Below are positions 17,271 to 28,230 of a stretch of DNA of 64,000 nt, piece after piece (the stretch's first letter is position 1; every line of letters begins with the position of its first letter). Source of the DNA: Mycolicibacterium sediminis (GTDB lineage: Bacteria > Actinomycetota > Actinomycetes > Mycobacteriales > Mycobacteriaceae); NCBI RefSeq assembly GCF_010731735.1, contig NZ_AP022588.1:3100001-3164000 (forward strand), given 5' to 3'. A program made the translations under genes and the position numbers. Under the pieces are notes generated by a model that made no database searches, had not been told where the DNA came from, and worked only from the letters and a program-made list of their open reading frames with translations.

Positions 17271-18955
17271 CCGACCAGTGGTGGAAGACCGCCGTCGTCT
17301 ACCAGATCTACCCGCGCAGCTTCGCGGACTCCGACGGTGACGGCATCGGCGACCTGGGCGGCATCACCGCACGCTTGGACCATCTGCGGGAGCTGGGCGT
17401 CGACGTGATCTGGCTGTCGCCGATCTACCGCTCACCGCAGGTCGACAACGGTTACGACATCAGCGATTACCGCGAGGTCGACCCCATGTTCGGCACCCTC
17501 GCCCAGTTCGACGACCTCCTCGCCGAGGTACACCGGCTGGGGATGAAGCTGATCATGGACCTGGTGGTCAACCACACGTCCGACGAGCACCCGTGGTTCG
17601 TCGAATCGCGGTCGTCCCGGGAGTCCGCCACGCGCGACTGGTACTTCTGGCGCGACGCCAGGGACGGTGCAGAACCGAACAACTGGGCCTCGCTGTTCTC
17701 CGGCTCGGCCTGGGCCTGGGACGAGGCCACCGGTCAGTACTACCTGCATCTCTTCGACCCCAAGCAGCCGGATCTGAACTGGGAGAACCCCGAGGTCCGA
17801 GAAGCCGTGCACGACATGATGTCCTGGTGGCTCGGCCGTGGCGTCGACGGCTTCCGCATGGACGTCGTCAACTTCATCTCCAAGCGCGACGGACTGCCCG
17901 ATACGACGCCGGTGCCCGGGAAGCGGTTCGTGGGCGCCCTGGATCAGTTCGCCGACGGGCCGCACGTACACGAGTACCTCGCCGAGATGACCGCGACGGT
18001 GTTCGGCGGACGCGACGGTGAGTACGTCACGGTGGGCGAGATGCCCGGCGTCACCACCGATCAGGCCCGGCTCTACACCGATCCCGCACGGGCCGAACTG
18101 AATATGGTCTTCCAGTTCGAGCACATGTCCGTCGACCAGGATCCCGCAGACAAGTACGTCGACGCGGGGCTGAACCTGGTGGTGTTGAAGCGGTCGCTGC
18201 ACCGGTGGCAGGCGGCGCTGGCCGACGTCGGGTGGAACAGCCTGTACTGGAACAACCACGACCAGCCGCGCGTGGTGTCCCGATTCGGCGACGACGACCC
18301 GGAGTACTGGGCGGCGTCGGCCAAGGCGCTCGGCACGGTGCTGCACGGCATGCGCGGCACCCCGTTCGTCTACCAGGGCGAGGAACTGGGGATGACGAAC
18401 TACCCGTTCGCCTCCGACCGAGACTTCGTCGACCTCGAGGCACGGAACTACTACCGGACCGTCACCGACGACGGTGGCGACGGGGCGGCGGCGCTGACGG
18501 GTCTGGCGAGGTTCGGCCGCGACAACGCACGCACGCCCATGCAGTGGGATGCCGGACCGAACGCCGGCTTCACCGCCGGCACCCCCTGGCTACCGGTGAA
18601 CCCCAACCACGACTGGCTGAACGCCGCCGCGCAGGTCGGGAGTCCGGATTCGGTGTTCGCCCACTACCGGTCGCTGATCGCGCTGCGGCACGAGCTGCCG
18701 GCGCTCGTCGACGGCGACTTCACGCCGATGCTGGAGGACGATCCGCACGTCTGGGCGTACGTCCGCGCCACCGCCGACGATGCGCTGCTGGTGATCGCGA
18801 ACTGCGGACGCGAGCCCCGGACGGTGGACGTCGGCGCGGAGTGGGTGGGCGCCCGCCTGGTGCTGGGCAACGGAGCCGGCGCGACCGACGCGCTGGAGTC
18901 GGCGACGCTGGAACTCGGGGCGTGGGACGCCCTGATGTTCCTTCGGGCGACCTGA
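17267..18955 (+). CDS. GH13 alpha-glucosidase / oligo-1,6-glucosidase
   Basis: A 562-residue cytoplasmic retaining glycosidase. It shows the Ca-binding loop DSDGDGIGDL (residues 21-30), MDLVVNHTS, the nucleophile Asp199 in GFRMDVVNF, the acid/base Glu258 in VTVGEMPG, and NNHDQPR with Asp332. The length fits oligo-1,6-glucosidase and trehalose-related GH13 subfamilies. It would release glucose from alpha-linked di- or oligosaccharides. GTG 17267 lies in a GTGA overlap with the glycosyltransferase stop, with AGGAG upstream. The exact linkage cannot be told from the sequence alone. Confidence 0.88.
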   Translation: MTDQWWKTAVVYQIYPRSFADSDGDGIGDLGGITARLDHLRELGVDVIWLSPIYRSPQVDNGYDISDYREVDPMFGTLAQFDDLLAEVHRLGMKLIMDLVVNHTSDEHPWFVESRSSRESATRDWYFWRDARDGAEPNNWASLFSGSAWAWDEATGQYYLHLFDPKQPDLNWENPEVREAVHDMMSWWLGRGVDGFRMDVVNFISKRDGLPDTTPVPGKRFVGALDQFADGPHVHEYLAEMTATVFGGRDGEYVTVGEMPGVTTDQARLYTDPARAELNMVFQFEHMSVDQDPADKYVDAGLNLVVLKRSLHRWQAALADVGWNSLYWNNHDQPRVVSRFGDDDPEYWAASAKALGTVLHGMRGTPFVYQGEELGMTNYPFASDRDFVDLEARNYYRTVTDDGGDGAAALTGLARFGRDNARTPMQWDAGPNAGFTAGTPWLPVNPNHDWLNAAAQVGSPDSVFAHYRSLIALRHELPALVDGDFTPMLEDDPHVWAYVRATADDALLVIANCGREPRTVDVGAEWVGARLVLGNGAGATDALESATLELGAWDALMFLRAT

Positions 18956-18957
18956 AG

Positions 18958-18976
18958 GTAGGGCAAGCTACCCTTA
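18958..18976. promoter_or_regulatory. IdeR iron box upstream of mbtK
   Basis: GTAGGGCAAGCTACCCTTA matches 13 of 19 positions of the known IdeR consensus (TTAGGTTAGGCTAACCTAA). It lies immediately upstream of a TAGGCT -10 element (18987-18992), so bound IdeR would block mbtK transcription when iron is plentiful. Confidence 0.65.
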
Positions 18977-19003
18977 CCTGGTCCGGTAGGCTCCGACGTC
19001 GAG

Positions 19004-19636
19004 ATGACCGATATCGATGACGCCGTCCCCGTCCTCCCGCGTGAGCTGACGTCGGTGAGCGACGAGGTGCGTGCGGTCCCCGCGCCGAGGACGCCGGTGC
19101 TGGCCGAGCCGTACTCGTTCCGGCCCGCCGATCCGGTTGCCGACGCCGAACTCATCTCGGAGTGGATGAACCGCCCGCACCTGGCCGAGGCGTGGGAGTA
19201 CGACAACCCGCCGGGGTGGTGGCGCAACTTCCTGCGCGCGCAACTCGCCGGCGAGTACTCGCGTCCGTTCGTCGGAAGCTTCAAGGGCCGGCAGATCGCC
19301 TACCTCGAGGTGTATCGCGCCGCCAAGGACTCCATCGCGCCGCGCTACGACAGCGATCCGCACGACCTTGGCGTGCACGCCGCTATCGCCGACGTGGCGT
19401 TCGTCAACAAGGGCTTCGCGCCGATCCTGCTGCCGCGGGTCATGGCGAGCCTGTTCGACCTCGAACCCCGTTGTCGCCGCATCATGTTCGACCCCGACCA
19501 CCGCAACGCCGGCGCCCGCGCGGTCTGCGAGTGGGCCGGGTGCACGTTCCTCGGCGAGCACGACATGGCCAACCGCCGGATGGCGCTCTACGCGCTGCCC
19601 CGCACTCCGGAGGACGCGCCGAAGCCCCTCGGCTGA
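19004..19636 (+). CDS. mbtK: mycobactin lysine N-acyltransferase MbtK
   Basis: A 210-residue GNAT-fold enzyme that transfers the long acyl chain from the MbtL carrier to the lysine epsilon-amine of mycobactin. The body contains [38 protein letters not shown] and [13 protein letters not shown], typical of the siderophore-biosynthesis acetyltransferase (Rv1347c/IucB-like) family. An IdeR box and a TAGGCT -10 precede ATG 19004. It faces the mbtN end 99 bp away, so the locus is two convergent, separately iron-regulated units. Confidence 0.88.
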   Translation: MTDIDDAVPVLPRELTSVSDEVRAVPAPRTPVLAEPYSFRPADPVADAELISEWMNRPHLAEAWEYDNPPGWWRNFLRAQLAGEYSRPFVGSFKGRQIAYLEVYRAAKDSIAPRYDSDPHDLGVHAAIADVAFVNKGFAPILLPRVMASLFDLEPRCRRIMFDPDHRNAGARAVCEWAGCTFLGEHDMANRRMALYALPRTPEDAPKPLG

Positions 19637-19661
19637 GTTCTTTCCGCGAGCAGACGTCAAC

Positions 19662-19688
19662 TCCCCTGATCTGCGGCAAGTGAGGGGA
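19662..19688. terminator. weak hairpin between mbtK and mbtN
   Basis: TCCCCT (19662-19667) and AGGGGA (19683-19688) can pair around a 15-base loop in the 99-bp convergent gap. The stem is short and there is no T-run, so this is only a candidate. Confidence 0.3.
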
Positions 19689-19735
19689 TTTCACTGGAGC
19701 CACGAAGTGGACTGCTCGGCGAGGAACGTGGGGGA

Positions 19736-20884
19736 TTACGGGAGCTGCTCGAACTCCGCGTAGCCGTCGTAGTCGGGCTTCATCGCCGCGGCCACCAACT
19801 CCCACAGCACCTCGTCGGTGCCGCCGCCGACGCGGGCCAACTTCATGTCGCGCCACCACCGTCCGAGTGGCGTCTCGTCCACCAGGTAGCCCGACCCGCC
19901 GAAGATGTGCATGCACTCGTTGACCACCTCCTCGCCGAGGCGTGCGGCGCTGACCTTCATCGCGGCGGCGGTGCGCAGGTCGAGCTTCCCGGTCGCGGCG
20001 ACGCCGTCCAGGGCGTAGCGCAGCATGTCCACCCGGGCCTGCAGGTCTGCCATGCGCAATCGGAGCGCCTGGTGCTCGTAGAGCGTGTGACCGAATTGGC
20101 GACGGGTCATCATGCGCGCCAGGGTGATCCCGAGGACGCGCTGAGCCGACGACGAGACCAGGCCGGCAACCGACATCCGTTCCTGCGCCAGGCCCCAGGA
20201 GATCGCCGCCAGGCCGATCCCGGCGCGAGCGACCAGTGCGTCGGCGGGTACCCAGGTGTCGATGTGCACGGCAGCGGTGTCGAGCGGTCCGGCACCGACC
20301 TTGCGGTAGGGCGTCTGGACCTCGCACTGCGCCAACGGGACGGCGATGACGACGACGCTGCCGTGCTTGCTGTTCGGGTCGTGGTCGACGCTGCGGGCCA
20401 CGGCCATGACGTAGTCGGCGACGGGGGACAGCGACACGTACTTCTTGATGCCGGTCACATGGAAGCCGTCGCCCTCGGTGCGGACCTCCGTGCCGACGAT
20501 CTGCAGATCGGACCCGCCGGACTGTTCGGAGGCCCCGATGCACAGCACGGCCTCGCCGCGGATGGCCCGTTCGGCGATGTCCCTGAGGTAGTCGGACTTG
20601 CCGAAGCGGCGCAGGATCGCGATCGCCGAGTCGTGCAGGCCCACGCCGACTCCGATGCCCGCCGATCCGAGGTGGCCGAGCTTGCGGGCCAGGGCGATCA
20701 CCTTGGCCACGTCGGAGTTCTGCCGGCCCTCTGGCCACTTGGCCGCGAATACCCCACTGCTGCCAAGGTATTCGATCAGTTCGCGGGGGAAGTGTTCGGT
20801 CTCCTCGGCGTGCGCGGTCCACTTGACGACGCGGTCGTCGAAGACGCGGTCGAGCAGCTCGGTGTAGCCCTCGGTGGTCGTCAT
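19736..20884 (-). CDS. mbtN: acyl-ACP dehydrogenase MbtN
   Basis: A 382-residue FAD-dependent acyl-CoA-dehydrogenase-fold enzyme. It introduces the cis alpha-beta double bond into the mycobactin acyl chain while that chain is bound to MbtL. It shows [11 protein letters not shown] (flavin/substrate loop), the fold's C-terminal helices with [15 protein letters not shown], and IFGGSGYL near the catalytic region. ATG 20884 overlaps the mbtM stop in an ATGA, so translation is coupled. The much longer frame to 21763 is only read-through opposite mbtM. It is the last gene of the mbtL-M-N operon. Confidence 0.88.
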   Translation of the reverse strand: MTTTEGYTELLDRVFDDRVVKWTAHAEETEHFPRELIEYLGSSGVFAAKWPEGRQNSDVAKVIALARKLGHLGSAGIGVGVGLHDSAIAILRRFGKSDYLRDIAERAIRGEAVLCIGASEQSGGSDLQIVGTEVRTEGDGFHVTGIKKYVSLSPVADYVMAVARSVDHDPNSKHGSVVVIAVPLAQCEVQTPYRKVGAGPLDTAAVHIDTWVPADALVARAGIGLAAISWGLAQERMSVAGLVSSSAQRVLGITLARMMTRRQFGHTLYEHQALRLRMADLQARVDMLRYALDGVAATGKLDLRTAAAMKVSAARLGEEVVNECMHIFGGSGYLVDETPLGRWWRDMKLARVGGGTDEVLWELVAAAMKPDYDGYAEFEQLP

Positions 20885-22464
20885 CGTCGAATTTCCTCCA
20901 AGTTTCGCTTGACCTCGAGGCGGCGAAGCTTGCCCGAGGACGTGCGCGGAAGCGTGCCGGGCTCGAGGAACACGACGTCGGCCGGGACCACGCCGCACTC
21001 GGATGCGATCAGCGCCACCACCTCGCTGCGGGCCGAGGGCTGGTCGGTGCCCTTGAACTCCGCGGCGATCAGCAGGCCGGGACGCGCCGTCGACTCGCCG
21101 GTTCCGATCGCGACGACCGCACCCTCGCGGACGCCGTCGACCCGGGCGGCGATGCGTTCGATCTCGGTGGGGAAGACGTTGCGGCCCGCGACGGTGATGA
21201 GTTCCTTGGCGCGGCCGCACACGACGAGGCGGCCGTCGACGAGATAGCCGACGTCGCCGGTGGGCAGCCACGCGGTCGGATCGACGGGGGCCTCGCCGAC
21301 GTAGCCGGTCATCAACGACGTGCCGCGCACCTCGACGTCGCCGACCTCGCGGCCCAGCACCTCGGTATCGCGTGCGGAGTCGAGGTCGATGCGCACCTCC
21401 ATGCCGGGGATCGCGTCGCCCAGGACGGCGAACCGGCGCGTCGCCTCGCCGCCGTCGGCCCGGACGGCCGGCTCGTCGACGTCGAGACCCGAGAACGGCC
21501 TGGGAACCGTAACGGCACAGGTAGATTCGGCGAGACCGTAGGAGGCCGCCAGTGCCTTCGGATCGAAGCCGAAGCGCGCCATCTCGGTGGCGAAGCGCCG
21601 GGTGCCGTCGCAGTCGACGGGTTCGCCACCGTTGAGGGCGAACCCGACGTGGCTCAGGTCGACGTCGTCGCCGACGATCTTGGCGTACTTGCCGATCACG
21701 TTGTAGGCCATGTTGGGCGCCGCGGTCATGGTGGCGCGGCTCTCGGTGAGCCAGGTCAGCCACCCGAACGGGTTGCCCGCGAATGCCGCGGTAGGCGCCT
21801 GCCAGAGTTCCGCTCCGGCAAGGGCGCTCGTCAGCACGAAGGCCAGCCCCATGTCGTGGTAGATCGGCAGCCAGCTGTGCGCGCGGCTGCGATGGTCGAC
21901 GTCGACGTGCCGCATCAGGCCGCCGTAGTTCGCCAGCGCGGCGGCGGGAGAGATGCGGGCGGCCTTCGGCGTGCCGGTCGAGCCGGCCGTGCCCTGCAGG
22001 ATGGCGACGTCTCCGCTGTCGGCGCCGCGGAAGGTCGTGGAGCGCCGGTCGTGGGCGACGCGTGCGACGTCGTGGACCACGATCGCCTCGTCGCGGTCAC
22101 GCAGGAGGTCGAGTTGCGGACCGTGGCTGAACACCGTGGTCACCCCGAGCGCTCGGAACCGGGCGATGGTGTTGCGCGCCCACGCATCGGCGTCGGCGCC
22201 GCGAACGGGGCTCGGCAGGATCGACAGGGCGCTGCCCGCGAAGAACGTCCCGGGGATCGCGGCGAGGAACTCGACGTTCGGTTCGCCGACGAGACCGACG
22301 GCACCTGCTCCGTCGTCGGCGATGCGGTCGGCGACGTTCTCGGCGCGCGAGTGCACCTCGGCCCATGGATGGCGCTGCCACGCGTGGGTATCGGTGTCCA
22401 GTACCGCCAAGGCGTTCGGTGACGCCGTCATCGCCTCCGACAGAGCGGATGCGAGGACGTTCAC
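20881..22464 (-). CDS. mbtM: fatty-acyl-AMP ligase MbtM
   Basis: A 527-residue adenylate-forming enzyme (FAAL/FadD33 type). It activates a fatty acid as acyl-AMP and loads it on the MbtL carrier protein. It shows the P-loop [14 protein letters not shown], the hydrolase-like motif [25 protein letters not shown], and [20 protein letters not shown] with the hinge region. The C-terminal catalytic Lys lies in [14 protein letters not shown] 22464 overlaps the mbtL stop (GTGA). Position and neighbours match the mbt-2 locus of M. tuberculosis (Rv1344-Rv1347c). Confidence 0.9.
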   Translation of the reverse strand: MNVLASALSEAMTASPNALAVLDTDTHAWQRHPWAEVHSRAENVADRIADDGAGAVGLVGEPNVEFLAAIPGTFFAGSALSILPSPVRGADADAWARNTIARFRALGVTTVFSHGPQLDLLRDRDEAIVVHDVARVAHDRRSTTFRGADSGDVAILQGTAGSTGTPKAARISPAAALANYGGLMRHVDVDHRSRAHSWLPIYHDMGLAFVLTSALAGAELWQAPTAAFAGNPFGWLTWLTESRATMTAAPNMAYNVIGKYAKIVGDDVDLSHVGFALNGGEPVDCDGTRRFATEMARFGFDPKALAASYGLAESTCAVTVPRPFSGLDVDEPAVRADGGEATRRFAVLGDAIPGMEVRIDLDSARDTEVLGREVGDVEVRGTSLMTGYVGEAPVDPTAWLPTGDVGYLVDGRLVVCGRAKELITVAGRNVFPTEIERIAARVDGVREGAVVAIGTGESTARPGLLIAAEFKGTDQPSARSEVVALIASECGVVPADVVFLEPGTLPRTSSGKLRRLEVKRNLEEIRR

Positions 22465-22730
22465 GGGTTGCTGGGCGCCGCGGGCACCTTGGCGAGGATC
22501 GCGTCCTCGAGTTCACCCACGGTGTCGCAGCTGAGCAGATCCTCCTCGGTGAGGGCGACGCCGATCTTGTCCTCGATGGCGACCATGCCCACGGCGAACG
22601 CCACGGAATCGAGACCGACGTCGTCGATGAGGCGGGATTCCCGGGTGACGCGGCTGACGTCCACGTTCATGTCCTCGCGCAGGATCTCGCTGAGGGCGGC
22701 GCTGACCGACGCCGAGTGTGACCTCTCCAT
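22461..22730 (-). CDS. mbtL: acyl carrier protein MbtL
   Basis: An 89-residue carrier protein. The phosphopantetheine attachment Ser42 lies in DDVGLDSVAFAVGM, followed by the helix III region TEEDLLSCDTVGELEDA. It holds the mycobactin acyl chain for MbtM loading, MbtN desaturation and MbtK transfer. ATG 22730 lies 25 bp from an IdeR-type box, and the gene leads the operon. Confidence 0.9.
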   Translation of the reverse strand: MERSHSASVSAALSEILREDMNVDVSRVTRESRLIDDVGLDSVAFAVGMVAIEDKIGVALTEEDLLSCDTVGELEDAILAKVPAAPSNP

Positions 22731-22754
22731 GGCCGGGGACAGTACACCGCCGAG

Positions 22755-22773
22755 TTAAGTGAGGCTAGGCTTA
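22755..22773. promoter_or_regulatory. IdeR iron box upstream of mbtL
   Basis: TTAAGTGAGGCTAGGCTTA matches 14 of 19 positions of the IdeR consensus. Its centre is about 34 bp from the mbtL ATG. It lies between mbtL and the divergent crcB pair, whose start is 62 bp away. Confidence 0.7.
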
Positions 22774-22834
22774 CAAATGGCTGTCCCGGGCCGTTCGGAA
22801 CCGGCCTCGGACACGGCGGTAAAGTCCTCGCGAC

Positions 22835-23362
22835 GTGGTGACGGAACCCGCCCGAGACGAGGTGATCGTGAGCGGTGAGCCGGGGGACCAGCCGGATCCC
22901 GTCGACACGCACGCCGAACTCCCGTCCGACCCCGACGTCGCCGTCAGGCCGCCGCTGCATCTCCGGCCGTCGGCGTGGGCACTGGTGTTCTCCGGTGGCG
23001 TGGTCGGCACCGCGCTGCGGTACCTCGTCGAGGGGCTGCTGCCGCACGATGCGGCGGGATGGCCGTGGGCGACGTTCCTGATCAACCTCTGCGGCGCGTT
23101 CGTCCTTGGCGCACTCCTCGAGGGACTGGCACGGCTCGGCGACGACTCGGGCCGGCGGCAGCGCACGCGACTGATCGCGGGTACCGGGTTCTGCGGCGCG
23201 TTCACCACCTACAGCACCTTCGCCCTCGAGGTGGTGCTGCTCGGCCGCAACGGGCACGCCGGCATCGCGATCGGCTACGGCGTCGGCAGCGTCGTGGGCG
23301 GCGTCCTCGCCGCGTGGTGCGGAATCGTCCTCGCCGCGAGCGTTCGGGAGCGGACGGCGTGA
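22835..23362 (+). CDS. crcB: fluoride exporter CrcB/Fluc, first paralogue
   Basis: A 175-residue membrane protein of the Fluc family with a hydrophilic N-terminal extension of about 45 residues. It shows NLCGAFVLGALLEG and GTGFCGAFTTYSTFALE, the pore signature, in a four-helix layout. Fluc channels work as dual-topology dimers; two adjacent genes usually encode an oppositely oriented pair. Start GTG 22835 (22838 is also possible) has no clear Shine-Dalgarno. I looked for a fluoride riboswitch upstream and did not find its conserved core. The stop overlaps the second crcB (GTGA). Confidence 0.85.
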   Translation: MVTEPARDEVIVSGEPGDQPDPVDTHAELPSDPDVAVRPPLHLRPSAWALVFSGGVVGTALRYLVEGLLPHDAAGWPWATFLINLCGAFVLGALLEGLARLGDDSGRRQRTRLIAGTGFCGAFTTYSTFALEVVLLGRNGHAGIAIGYGVGSVVGGVLAAWCGIVLAASVRERTA

Positions 23363-23727
23363 TCGCCCTGCTGACCTTCCTCGCCGGAGCCGTCGGTGCC
23401 GTGACCCGCTTCGGCCTCGACTCCGCGGTCAAGCGACGGTGGCAGTCACCGTTCCCGTGGGCCACGGTGGCCATCAACGTCTCCGGGTCGCTACTGCTCG
23501 GTGTCCTCGCAGGCATCGTGCTGTTCGACGGCGGGTCCCCGGTGTGGCAGACGGTGATCGGCACCGGATTCTGCGGTGGCTACACCACTTTCAGCACCGC
23601 GAGCTTCGAGACGGTCCGGCTGGTGCAGCAGGGTCGACGGCTGATGGCGTTGGTCAACGCGACGGTGTCGTTGCTGCTGGCAGTCGCGGCGTGCGCGGCA
23701 GGCCTCGCACTGGCGTGGGCGCTCTGA
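23359..23727 (+). CDS. crcB: fluoride exporter CrcB/Fluc, second paralogue
   Basis: A 122-residue four-helix Fluc subunit with NVSGSLLLGVL and GTGFCGGYTTFSTASFE. It lacks the N-terminal extension of its partner. GTG 23359 is coupled to the first crcB by a 4-bp overlap, consistent with a heterodimeric channel needing equal amounts of both chains. It ends 3 bp from the convergent flavoprotein gene. Confidence 0.85.
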   Translation: MIALLTFLAGAVGAVTRFGLDSAVKRRWQSPFPWATVAINVSGSLLLGVLAGIVLFDGGSPVWQTVIGTGFCGGYTTFSTASFETVRLVQQGRRLMALVNATVSLLLAVAACAAGLALAWAL

Positions 23728-23730
23728 GCG

Positions 23731-24978
23731 TCACTTGCCGGCGCGCAGCAGGGCCTCGGCGGTGCGTCGGCCACTGACGAGCGCACCCTGGATGGACGCG
23801 GTGTCGCGGTGGTCGCCGCAGACCCAGCGGCCGTCCGGAAGGCGCACCGGCCGGCGCGCCGCCAGGGGCGGAGGCTGGGCGGGTAGAGCGCCCGGAATCA
23901 CGTGACGGGTCAGCCGCTCCCACCGCTTGGCGTCGGTGCCGAGGATGTCGCCCGCATGACGGCGGACCACCGCCTCGTCGGGTTCGACGCCGTCCGCGCC
24001 GACGAGCGCTGAGGCGGCGATCAGGTGCCGCCCCGCCGGCGCATAGGTCGGCGCCGCCGCACTGATGACCGAGGTGTTCAGCACCGGCCCAGTCGGATGG
24101 GTGCGGCCGTCGACCCACAGCATCGGCGGGTCGGTCGGCGCCTCGTCGGCGGCCCACCAGTCGGTCACCACCGAGCGCATGCGCGGCTCGGGCAGCCCGG
24201 CCAGACCAGCGGCGGTCACCGGATCGGCGGCGATGACGACGTGCCGGGCCCGGATGGACCCGCCCGGGCTCTCGACCCGCCACTCGCCGCCGTCGCGCGA
24301 CATCCCGACGACGTTGTGCTGCATGTCGATTCGCGCCTCGATCGGCTCGGCCAGCAGCCGGGGCAGGGCGTGCATGCCGCCGGCCGGGAGCGCGGGGACG
24401 CCGAAGACGAACATGCGCAGCAGCAACAGCACGAACGCATTCGAGGTCTCGCCGGAGTCCTCGAGGAGCACGCCCGCCAGGAAGCGGTCGATCACCCGGC
24501 GCAACTCGCCCCGCACGCCCGCCGCGTCCAGCGCATCGCGCATCGAGGTGTCGTTCGACGCGGCCTTGAGCGCTCTGGGCCGGAGAGCGGGCGTCGCCCA
24601 CCGCGCGACCGACACGAGGTTGCGGGGCCCGAGACCGCCGCGAGCCAGCATCGCCGGCACCCGTGCGGGGGAGCGCAACGGGTGCACCCACACCGTCGAC
24701 CCGCGGTCGCGGCGGACGGCCACCCCGGGCCCGAAGCCCTGCAGTCGCAGCGCGTCGACGTCGACGGCGCGGGGCAGTTCCGGGTAGGCGGGATTGAGTA
24801 CCTGGAACCCATGGTCGCAGCGGAACCCGTCGACGAGGTCCGTGCGGACCCTGCCACCGACGTCGTCCGCCGCTTCCCACACCCGGACGTCGCTGCCGGC
24901 CGCCGCCAGCACGGCCGCGCATCGCAGGCCGGCCAGGCCGGCGCCGATCACCAGGACGTCGACGTCGTCAACACTCAT
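23731..24978 (-). CDS. FAD-dependent amine-oxidase/desaturase-like oxidoreductase
   Basis: A 415-residue flavoprotein. The N-terminal dinucleotide motif is VIGAGLAGLRCA (residues 10-21), followed by Glu in WEAADDVGGRVRTD, the GGRxxT-like motif of the amine oxidase/protoporphyrinogen oxidase/phytoene desaturase superfamily. The C-terminal FAD contact is VCGDHRDTASIQGALVSG. The substrate is unknown. It is a single gene convergent with crcB and divergent from pgm. Confidence 0.8.
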   Translation of the reverse strand: MSVDDVDVLVIGAGLAGLRCAAVLAAAGSDVRVWEAADDVGGRVRTDLVDGFRCDHGFQVLNPAYPELPRAVDVDALRLQGFGPGVAVRRDRGSTVWVHPLRSPARVPAMLARGGLGPRNLVSVARWATPALRPRALKAASNDTSMRDALDAAGVRGELRRVIDRFLAGVLLEDSGETSNAFVLLLLRMFVFGVPALPAGGMHALPRLLAEPIEARIDMQHNVVGMSRDGGEWRVESPGGSIRARHVVIAADPVTAAGLAGLPEPRMRSVVTDWWAADEAPTDPPMLWVDGRTHPTGPVLNTSVISAAAPTYAPAGRHLIAASALVGADGVEPDEAVVRRHAGDILGTDAKRWERLTRHVIPGALPAQPPPLAARRPVRLPDGRWVCGDHRDTASIQGALVSGRRTAEALLRAGK

Positions 24979-25164
24979 TGCAGCCCATGGCTTCTGACCG
25001 CCCTCATCCGTTCGCGTCCCCGTCGATCGGGACGGCTACCCGACACGCTACCAACGGCGGCGTCGCCGCCCGTCGGATGATTGCGCGGCGCCCAGCGGTG
25101 ATCGCTCGGCGAATTCTCGGCGACCGGGCAGTGCGGGTGGCCGAAGCAGAGCAGAATCGACGTC

Positions 25165-26792
<1,628 letters not shown>

Positions 26793-26796
<4 letters not shown>

Positions 26797-28058
26797 GTTC
26801 TGACGCGGAGGCCGACTGTCCCGCGCCCCTAAAGGAGAAGCTGCCCAGCGAAATCTGGGTGTTGATCTTCTGCAACGTGGTCGTCGCCCTCGGCTACGGC
26901 GTGGTGGCGCCCGTGCTGCCGCAGTACGCGCGCAACTTCGGCGTCAGCATCAGCGCCGCCACGTTCGTGATCACCGCATTCGCGCTGATGCGGCTGGTGG
27001 GCGCGCCGCCCGCGGGCATCCTGGTGCAGCGGTTCGGCGAGCGCCGGGTGTATGTCAGCGGGCTGCTGATCGTGGCGCTGTCGACCGGTGCGTGCGCGTT
27101 CGCGCAGACCTACTGGCAGCTGCTGCTGTTCCGTTCGCTCGGTGGACTGGGCTCGGCGATGTTCACCGTCTCGTCCCTCGGGCTGATGATCAGGATCTCC
27201 CCGCCCGGCGCCCGCGGTCGGGTGTCCGGCATGTTCACCTCAGCGTTCCTCGTCGGGTCGGTACTGGGGCCGGTGCTGGGCAGCCTCACCGCCGGACTGG
27301 GCCTGTCGATGCCGTTCGTGATCTATGGCGTCGCGCTGCTGATCGCGGCGGGCGTCGTGCTGATCATGCTGCGCACCTCGTCCCTGGCGACCCCGGGCGA
27401 GCTGACCGAGACGGCGCTGAGCGTGGGGGCAGCGCTGCGCAACCGCGCCTACCGGGCGGCGTTGGCCTCGAACTTCGCCACCGGCTGGTCGGCGTTCGGG
27501 CTGCGGGTCGCCCTCGTGCCCCTGTTCGTCGTGGAGGTGCTGCATCGCGGTGCCGGCGTCGCCGGGCTGGCGCTGGCGACGTTCGCGGTGGGCAACGTGT
27601 CCGTGGTGATCATCAGCGGGTGGCTGTCCGACCGGGTGGGTCGGCGGATACCGCTGCTGATCGGGCTGCCCGTGGCCGCGGCGACGACCGTCCTGGTCGG
27701 GTACACCGCGTCGCTGCCGCTGTTCCTGGCTGCCGCGTTCGTGACGGGTGCGGCGACCGGGATCTTCATCGCGCCGCAGCAGGCGGCCGTCGCGGACATC
27801 GTCGGCAGCAAGGCACGCGGTGGCACGGCCGTGGCGACGTTCCAGATGACGTCGGACTTCGGCGCCATCCTTGGCTCGCTCGCCGTCGGCCAGATCGCCC
27901 AGCACCTCTCCTACGGGGCGGCCTTCGCGTTCAGTGGCGCCATCCTGCTCGTGGCCGCCGTGTTCTGGGTGTTCGCACCCGAAACGCGCCCACGGCCCGG
28001 TGCGGAGCACACCGAGGCCCGCCCGCTGGGCCCGGACGCCGGCGGAGAGGTGCCCTGA
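26793..28058 (+). CDS. MFS transporter (drug-efflux-like)
   Basis: A 421-residue protein with twelve hydrophobic helices. The early segment [20 protein letters not shown], then [11 protein letters not shown] (motif A-like) and [13 protein letters not shown]-type glycine-rich helix 5, point to a DHA1-like exporter. The second half has [13 protein letters not shown] 26793 overlaps the pgm stop by 4 bp (GTGA). The substrate is unknown. It ends 54 bp before tRNA-Ala. Confidence 0.85.
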
Positions 28059-28112
28059 CCAGTGCTTTTGAGCCTCAGGCGGCCGGTGGTGTAACTTCGA
28101 CAGGCACGACGA

Positions 28113-28185
28113 GGGGCTATGGCGCAGTTGGTAGCGCACCACACTGGCAGTGTGGGGGTCAGGGGTTCGAATCCCCTTAGCTCCA
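28113..28185 (+). tRNA. tRNA-Ala (anticodon GGC)
   Basis: A 73-base cloverleaf. The acceptor GGGGCTA pairs with TAGCTCC, discriminator A, and the D-loop contains AGTTGGTA. The anticodon stem-loop is CCACA-CTGGCAG-TGTGG with anticodon GGC (reads GCC). The T-loop is GGTTCGAATCC. The CCA end is not encoded. It marks the left border of a stretch of accessory-looking genes. Confidence 0.97.
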
Positions 28186-28230
28186 CTCTTGAATGATTGG
28201 CGACCCGCCGTCGGCGGATCCGCTCTCGGA

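Noticed and set aside
22774-22834. Fluoride riboswitch before crcB
   Set aside because: The conserved fluoride-aptamer core could not be found in the short leader.
28186-28230. Integrase or att site after tRNA-Ala
   Set aside because: No integrase gene and no second copy of the tRNA 3' end was seen in the window.
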